DNA from: JACMJP01 sp046160675
GTDB taxonomy: Bacteria > Bacteroidota > Bacteroidia > Chitinophagales > BACL12
Assembly (NCBI GenBank): GCA_046160675.1
Contig: JBJXHH010000088.1
Location: 1 to 8,989 of the forward strand
DNA length: 8,989 nt
Direction of reading: 5' to 3'
This document shows positions 6,763 through 8,989 of the stretch, one piece after another. The notes below the pieces were generated by a model that worked only from the letters and a program-made list of their open reading frames with translations, searched no databases and was not told the origin of the DNA. Numbering within the stretch: the stretch's first letter is position 1; each line of letters begins with the position of its first letter. Both the position numbers and the translations under genes were made by a program.

Positions 6763-7452
6763 TTATAACATCCCGCTGTCAGCAAAACTGTAATAACTTT
6801 TTTCGGCTATGATAATATGATCTATCAGAACAATGTCAAGGCTGTTACTGGCATCTTTAATTTTCTTTGTGAGTTGTACATCCTGTTCGCTGGGCTGTAA
6901 ATTGCCGGAAGGGTGATTATGACAAACTACTATGCCGCTAGATAAATTTTCAACAGCGCTTTTCATGATCATTTTTACATCTACCACGGTTGCAGAAACT
7001 CCGCCCGAACTCAGGCGTTCTTTACTGATGATCTTATTGGCCTTATTCAAATGTAACACCCAGAACTCTTCATGTGGCAGGTCGCTTAACAGCGGCTCCG
7101 TTACTTCAAAAATATCTTTACTGTTTTTAATTTGTATTTTCAAGTCGGCTTCACTCAACTGTCTTCTTCTTCCTAACTCCAGTGCCGCAATAATTGTGAT
7201 TGCCTTTGCCTCGCCTATACCTTTGAATTTTTGCAGATCAGAAACATGTAACTTACCCAGTACATGCAATTCATTTTTATAGAATGACAGTATTCGCTGT
7301 GCAAGTTGTACGGCAGTTTCTTCATTATTCCCCGATCCGATGAGGATTGCTATTAACTCGGCATTACTCAAAGCATGCCTACCCTTCAGCAAAAGCTTTT
7401 CCCTGGGCCTGTCCTCCTCAGCAAGATGTTTTATAGTAATGTTTTCGCTCAA
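6763..7452 (-). CDS. radC: RadC family protein (JAMM/MPN-domain, UPF0758)
   Basis: This RadC family protein was historically named for DNA repair, but its molecular function is unsettled. The N-terminal part has ITIKHLAEEDRPREKLLLKG and ALSNAELIAILIGSG (about 6-41), then a helix-hairpin-helix (FKGIGEAKAITIIAALELGRR, 76-96). The C-terminal JAMM/MPN domain (about 106-229) contains EEFWVLHLN, SSGGVSATVVD and HNHPSGNLQPSEQD. H178, H180, S188 and D191 form the metal-site signature and a conserved Glu lies at 128/129, so the site looks intact. No ATG exists in a suitable place. The TTG at 7452 gives 229 residues and begins right at the conserved start of the family (E. coli RadC has about 222). An earlier in-frame TTG at 7509 lies inside the rpsT terminator hairpin and adds sequence unlike the family. 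The start is inferred. The gene is convergent with the T9SS protein gene and downstream of rpsT on the same strand. Confidence 0.9.
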   Translation of the reverse strand: MSENITIKHLAEEDRPREKLLLKGRHALSNAELIAILIGSGNNEETAVQLAQRILSFYKNELHVLGKLHVSDLQKFKGIGEAKAITIIAALELGRRRQLSEADLKIQIKNSKDIFEVTEPLLSDLPHEEFWVLHLNKANKIISKERLSSGGVSATVVDVKMIMKSAVENLSSGIVVCHNHPSGNLQPSEQDVQLTKKIKDASNSLDIVLIDHIIIAEKSYYSFADSGML

Positions 7453-7478
7453 AATGTATTGACCTTGAAACAGACGAA

Positions 7479-7509
7479 TAAAAGTAGTGAGATAAAATAA
7501 AAAAGGCAA
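7479..7509 (-). promoter_or_regulatory. Putative radC promoter overlapping the rpsT terminator
   Basis: On the minus strand TTGC (7509-7506), 19 bases, then TACTTTTA (7486-7479) resemble the -33/-7 pair, each with a mismatch. Transcription would start near 7472, about 20 bases before the TTG at 7452. The -33 box lies within one arm of the rpsT terminator hairpin, so the two signals share sequence. Weak individually, it is supported by position and by the lack of any other candidate. Confidence 0.33.
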
Positions 7510-7524
7510 CCACTAGGGTTGCCT
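7497..7524 (-). terminator. Intrinsic terminator of rpsT
   Basis: AGGCAACC (7504-7511) and GGTTGCCT (7517-7524) form a perfect 8-base stem with a 5-base loop. Read leftward, it is followed by TTTTTTATTTTAT. It begins 21 bases after the rpsT stop codon. It separates rpsT from radC, which therefore probably has its own promoter. Confidence 0.85.
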
Positions 7525-7545
7525 GTTATATATTTAACTCGTTTA

Positions 7546-7800
7546 TTACTTCATCGCCTTCACCTTTTTGGCCAGACCGCTTTTGAGGTTGGATGCTTTG
7601 TTTTTGTGAATTACATTACGTTTTGCAAGCTTGTCAAGCAAGGAAATTACTTCAGGTAACTGCTTTTCTGCCTCTTTCTTATCTGTACTAAGCCTCAGTG
7701 CGCCTATGGCGTTCCGGGTAGTTTTGGCGTTATAACGGTTGCGGGTGCGCCTTTTGGCTGATTGCCTGATTGATTTTTGCGCTGCTTTATGATGTGCCAT
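7546..7800 (-). CDS. rpsT: Small-subunit ribosomal protein bS20
   Basis: This is ribosomal protein bS20, an 84-residue, highly basic, all-helical protein that binds 16S rRNA in the 30S body. The sequence opens MAHHKAAQKSIRQSAKRRTRNR, close to the family's usual (M)ANHKSA.KR.RQ..KRR.RN start. It continues NAKTTRNAIGALR, a conserved LPEVISLLDKLAKRNVIHKNKA segment (family VIHKNKAARKKSRL-like), and a Lys-rich end. The length matches the family (about 85). The start ATG at 7800 is preceded by the A-rich AATAAAAACAAAGCGA with no clear Shine-Dalgarno sequence. It is a monocistronic gene with its own promoter-like element and terminator, divergent from the yicC-gmk pair. No frameshift or unusual residue is seen. 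Confidence 0.96.
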   Translation of the reverse strand: MAHHKAAQKSIRQSAKRRTRNRYNAKTTRNAIGALRLSTDKKEAEKQLPEVISLLDKLAKRNVIHKNKASNLKSGLAKKVKAMK

Positions 7801-7837
7801 TCGCTTTGTTTTTATTTATCCCAATGTTTCGGGGGCA

Positions 7838-7868
7838 CAAAAATAGGAAATCAGGGGGAAGTATACAA
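7838..7868 (-). promoter_or_regulatory. Putative rpsT promoter
   Basis: On the minus strand TTGT (7868-7865), 19 bases, then a perfect TATTTTTG (7845-7838) match the Bacteroidota -33/-7 arrangement. This is the best promoter-like sequence in the window. Transcription would begin near 7832 in a C-rich stretch, giving a leader of about 30 bases. Two GGGGG runs on the plus strand (7831-7835 and 7854-7858) flank the -7 element. Confidence 0.6.
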
Positions 7869-7924
7869 GCTTTTCCTTTAATTCAACCCCTTCCTGTTCA
7901 GGGTAAAATCATGCCTCAGAACCT

Positions 7925-7932
7925 TACCTTTG
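7925..7932 (+). promoter_or_regulatory. Putative -7 promoter element of yicC-gmk, six bases before ATG
   Basis: TACCTTTG (7925-7932) is a perfect TAnnTTTG, followed by TGTTGT and the ATG at 7939. No TTTG-like -33 box is seen 18-20 bases upstream. The arrangement is the same as for the permease gene and suggests a leaderless or nearly leaderless transcript. Confidence 0.45.
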
Positions 7933-7938
7933 TGTTGT

Positions 7939-8811
7939 ATGATATTATCTATGACCGGCTATGGCCGGAAAACCTTTGAACTAAACGGGAAAAACATCGT
8001 AATTGAAGTAAAATCGCTCAACAGCAAAGCATTTGACCTGAATTTGCGCCTGCATAGTTTGTTCCGGGAGGGGGAAATTGAAATACGAAATATTTTGAGT
8101 AAAAAGATCATCAGGGGAAAAACTGATTGTACAATAGGTTTTGAGACAGGGGAGGAGAAAAATGGTGAAATAAATCCTACAGCAGTTAAAGAGTATTACA
8201 GACAGGTGAGGGCAATCGCTGATGAACTGGGACTGCAAAAAGAAAATGTATTTGATATTGTTTTTCGCCTGCCAAATGTCGCCATTCCAGCCAAAGAAAT
8301 TCTTACTGACGAACAATGGGAATTTTTGTTGAGTATGGTTACCGGAGCATGCGAGCAGTTGGAACAGTTTCGCAGTGATGAAGGAATCAATCTAGAAAAA
8401 GACCTTTATGTCAGGAATGAAAATATCCTCGGCGTATTAAATACTATTGAAGGTATTGATCCCGGGCGTATCCAAAATGAACGGGATAAAATTTTAGCTG
8501 ACCTACAGAAATATATCCCGGAAGAAGAAGTTGACAAGAATCGTTTTGAGCAGGAACTGATCTATTACCTCGAAAAAATGGATATCACAGAGGAGATCAT
8601 TCGTTTGCGTTCGCATTGTAGTTATTTTGCTGAAACAATTGCTGAGAAAAATACTGATAAAGGAAAAAAACTCGGGTTCATTTGCCAGGAGATGGGCAGA
8701 GAGATAAACACCATCGGCTCAAAGGCTTACCATGCAGAAATGCAGCGATGTGTAGTAATGATGAAGGACGAACTGGAGAAAATAAAAGAACAACTGAATA
8801 ACGTTTTGTAA
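7939..8811 (+). CDS. YicC/YloC family protein (putative endoribonuclease)
   Basis: This 290-residue protein belongs to the YicC (E. coli)/YloC (B. subtilis) family. E. coli YicC has been reported to be an endoribonuclease; activity here is by family only. The N-terminal YicC domain (about 1-155) starts with the hallmark SMTGYGR. It then has IEVKSLNSKAFDLNLRL, R(S)DEGINLEKDL and LPNVAIP. The C-terminal domain (about 205-290, DUF1732) has the hallmark MDITEEIIRLRSH (214-226) and LGFICQEMGREINTIGSKA (245-263), then an alpha-helical end. The length matches the family (about 290). The start is ATG 7939, which leaves MIL before SMTGYGR as in relatives. The frame is open further left only from a TTG inside the promoter box. 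The stop codon overlaps the gmk start by one base (TAATG), indicating an operon and likely translational coupling. A yicC-gmk pairing is common in bacteria. Confidence 0.93.
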   Translation: MILSMTGYGRKTFELNGKNIVIEVKSLNSKAFDLNLRLHSLFREGEIEIRNILSKKIIRGKTDCTIGFETGEEKNGEINPTAVKEYYRQVRAIADELGLQKENVFDIVFRLPNVAIPAKEILTDEQWEFLLSMVTGACEQLEQFRSDEGINLEKDLYVRNENILGVLNTIEGIDPGRIQNERDKILADLQKYIPEEEVDKNRFEQELIYYLEKMDITEEIIRLRSHCSYFAETIAEKNTDKGKKLGFICQEMGREINTIGSKAYHAEMQRCVVMMKDELEKIKEQLNNVL

Positions 8812-8989
8812 TGCAGCAGGGGAAACTCATTATTGTAACGGCACCTTCAGGCGCAGGAAAAACTACTATTGTAAAATACCTGTTACATGAGTTTTCTAAT
8901 CTTCGTTTTTCTGTTTCTGCGACAACAAGGGAAAAAAGAAAAAACGAAACAGAGGGGAAAGATTATTATTTTATTTCAGAAAGTGATTT
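8811..8989 (+). CDS. gmk: Guanylate kinase, N-terminal part (3' end outside window)
   Basis: Guanylate kinase converts GMP and ATP to GDP and ADP in the cytoplasm, an essential step of GTP synthesis. Only the first 59 codons are in the window. They begin MQQGKLIIVTAPSGAGKTT, with the P-loop at residues 11-19 (Lys17 binds phosphates). They continue with FSVSATTREKRKNETEGKDY, the GMP-binding SATTR..R..E..G.DY segment of the family, and YYFISESD at the edge. Everything visible is consistent with an intact enzyme. ATG 8811 uses the last A of the yicC stop codon TAA, so its translation is probably coupled to yicC. The gene is cut by the right edge, not naturally truncated. Confidence 0.96.
   Translation, partial: MQQGKLIIVTAPSGAGKTTIVKYLLHEFSNLRFSVSATTREKRKNETEGKDYYFISESD

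Noticed and set aside
7453..7509. N-terminal extension of RadC starting at TTG 7509
   Set aside because: The added residues do not resemble the family, and the start codon is within the rpsT terminator stem.
7770..7979. Plus-strand open frame of 69 codons across the rpsT start and yicC start
   Set aside because: It covers the divergent promoter region and the first codons of two clear genes, has no family-like sequence and would block both promoters.
1..8989. Search for tRNA genes, CRISPR repeats, insertion sequences and attachment sites
   Set aside because: Reading both strands gave no cloverleaf-like sequence, regularly spaced repeats, transposase or integrase motifs or terminal inverted repeats. 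The gaps between genes are short and explained by promoters and terminators.

Overview
The window is an ordinary chromosomal segment of a member of the Bacteroidota, most likely from the Chitinophagia/Sphingobacteriia/Saprospiria side of the phylum. Three observations support this. One protein ends in a type IX secretion (Por) C-terminal sorting domain, a system confined to this phylum. Upstream regions carry the Bacteroidota-type -7 element TAnnTTTG instead of a TATAAT box. Gene starts are preceded by A-rich stretches with little or no Shine-Dalgarno sequence. No mobile element, phage gene, CRISPR array, tRNA or rRNA gene was found, and no gap between genes exceeds about 180 bases.

Layout from left to right. 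(1) 1-1244: the distal end of the ribosomal-protein/RNA polymerase operon, with the 3' part of rpoA, then rplQ, closed by a strong palindromic terminator. (2) 1368-3614, minus strand: a soluble sensor histidine kinase with four PAS domains and no adjacent response regulator. (3) 3761-4654, minus strand: a ten-helix EamA/DMT-family permease. (4) 4800-6710, plus strand: a large secreted protein with a signal peptide, a jelly-roll (choice-of-anchor/cleaved-adhesin type) domain, an Ig-like domain, an Omp28-like thioredoxin-fold domain with a CGWC motif and a T9SS sorting tail. (5) 6763-7452, minus strand: radC, convergent with the previous gene and sharing a bidirectional hairpin terminator with it. 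(6) 7546-7800, minus strand: rpsT (ribosomal protein bS20) with its own promoter and terminator. (7) 7939-8811, plus strand: a YicC/YloC-family gene that overlaps by one base (TAATG) the start of gmk, guanylate kinase, which runs off the right edge.

Most of the window is housekeeping: transcription (RpoA), translation (bL17, bS20), GMP phosphorylation (Gmk) and the RNA-processing YicC family. The less conserved middle part (1368-6710) holds sensing, transport and secretion genes. They are separately transcribed as far as promoter-like sequences suggest, and nothing shows that they work together.

No convincing previously undescribed system is present. The points most worth a second look are: two genes with a perfect TAnnTTTG box exactly six bases before ATG, which suggests leaderless mRNAs; a radC gene without any suitable ATG, whose probable promoter overlaps the rpsT terminator; and a secreted T9SS cargo protein with a thioredoxin-like CGWC site. 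Promoter, terminator and start-site calls were made by eye, and domain calls by recognition of motifs, not by database search.
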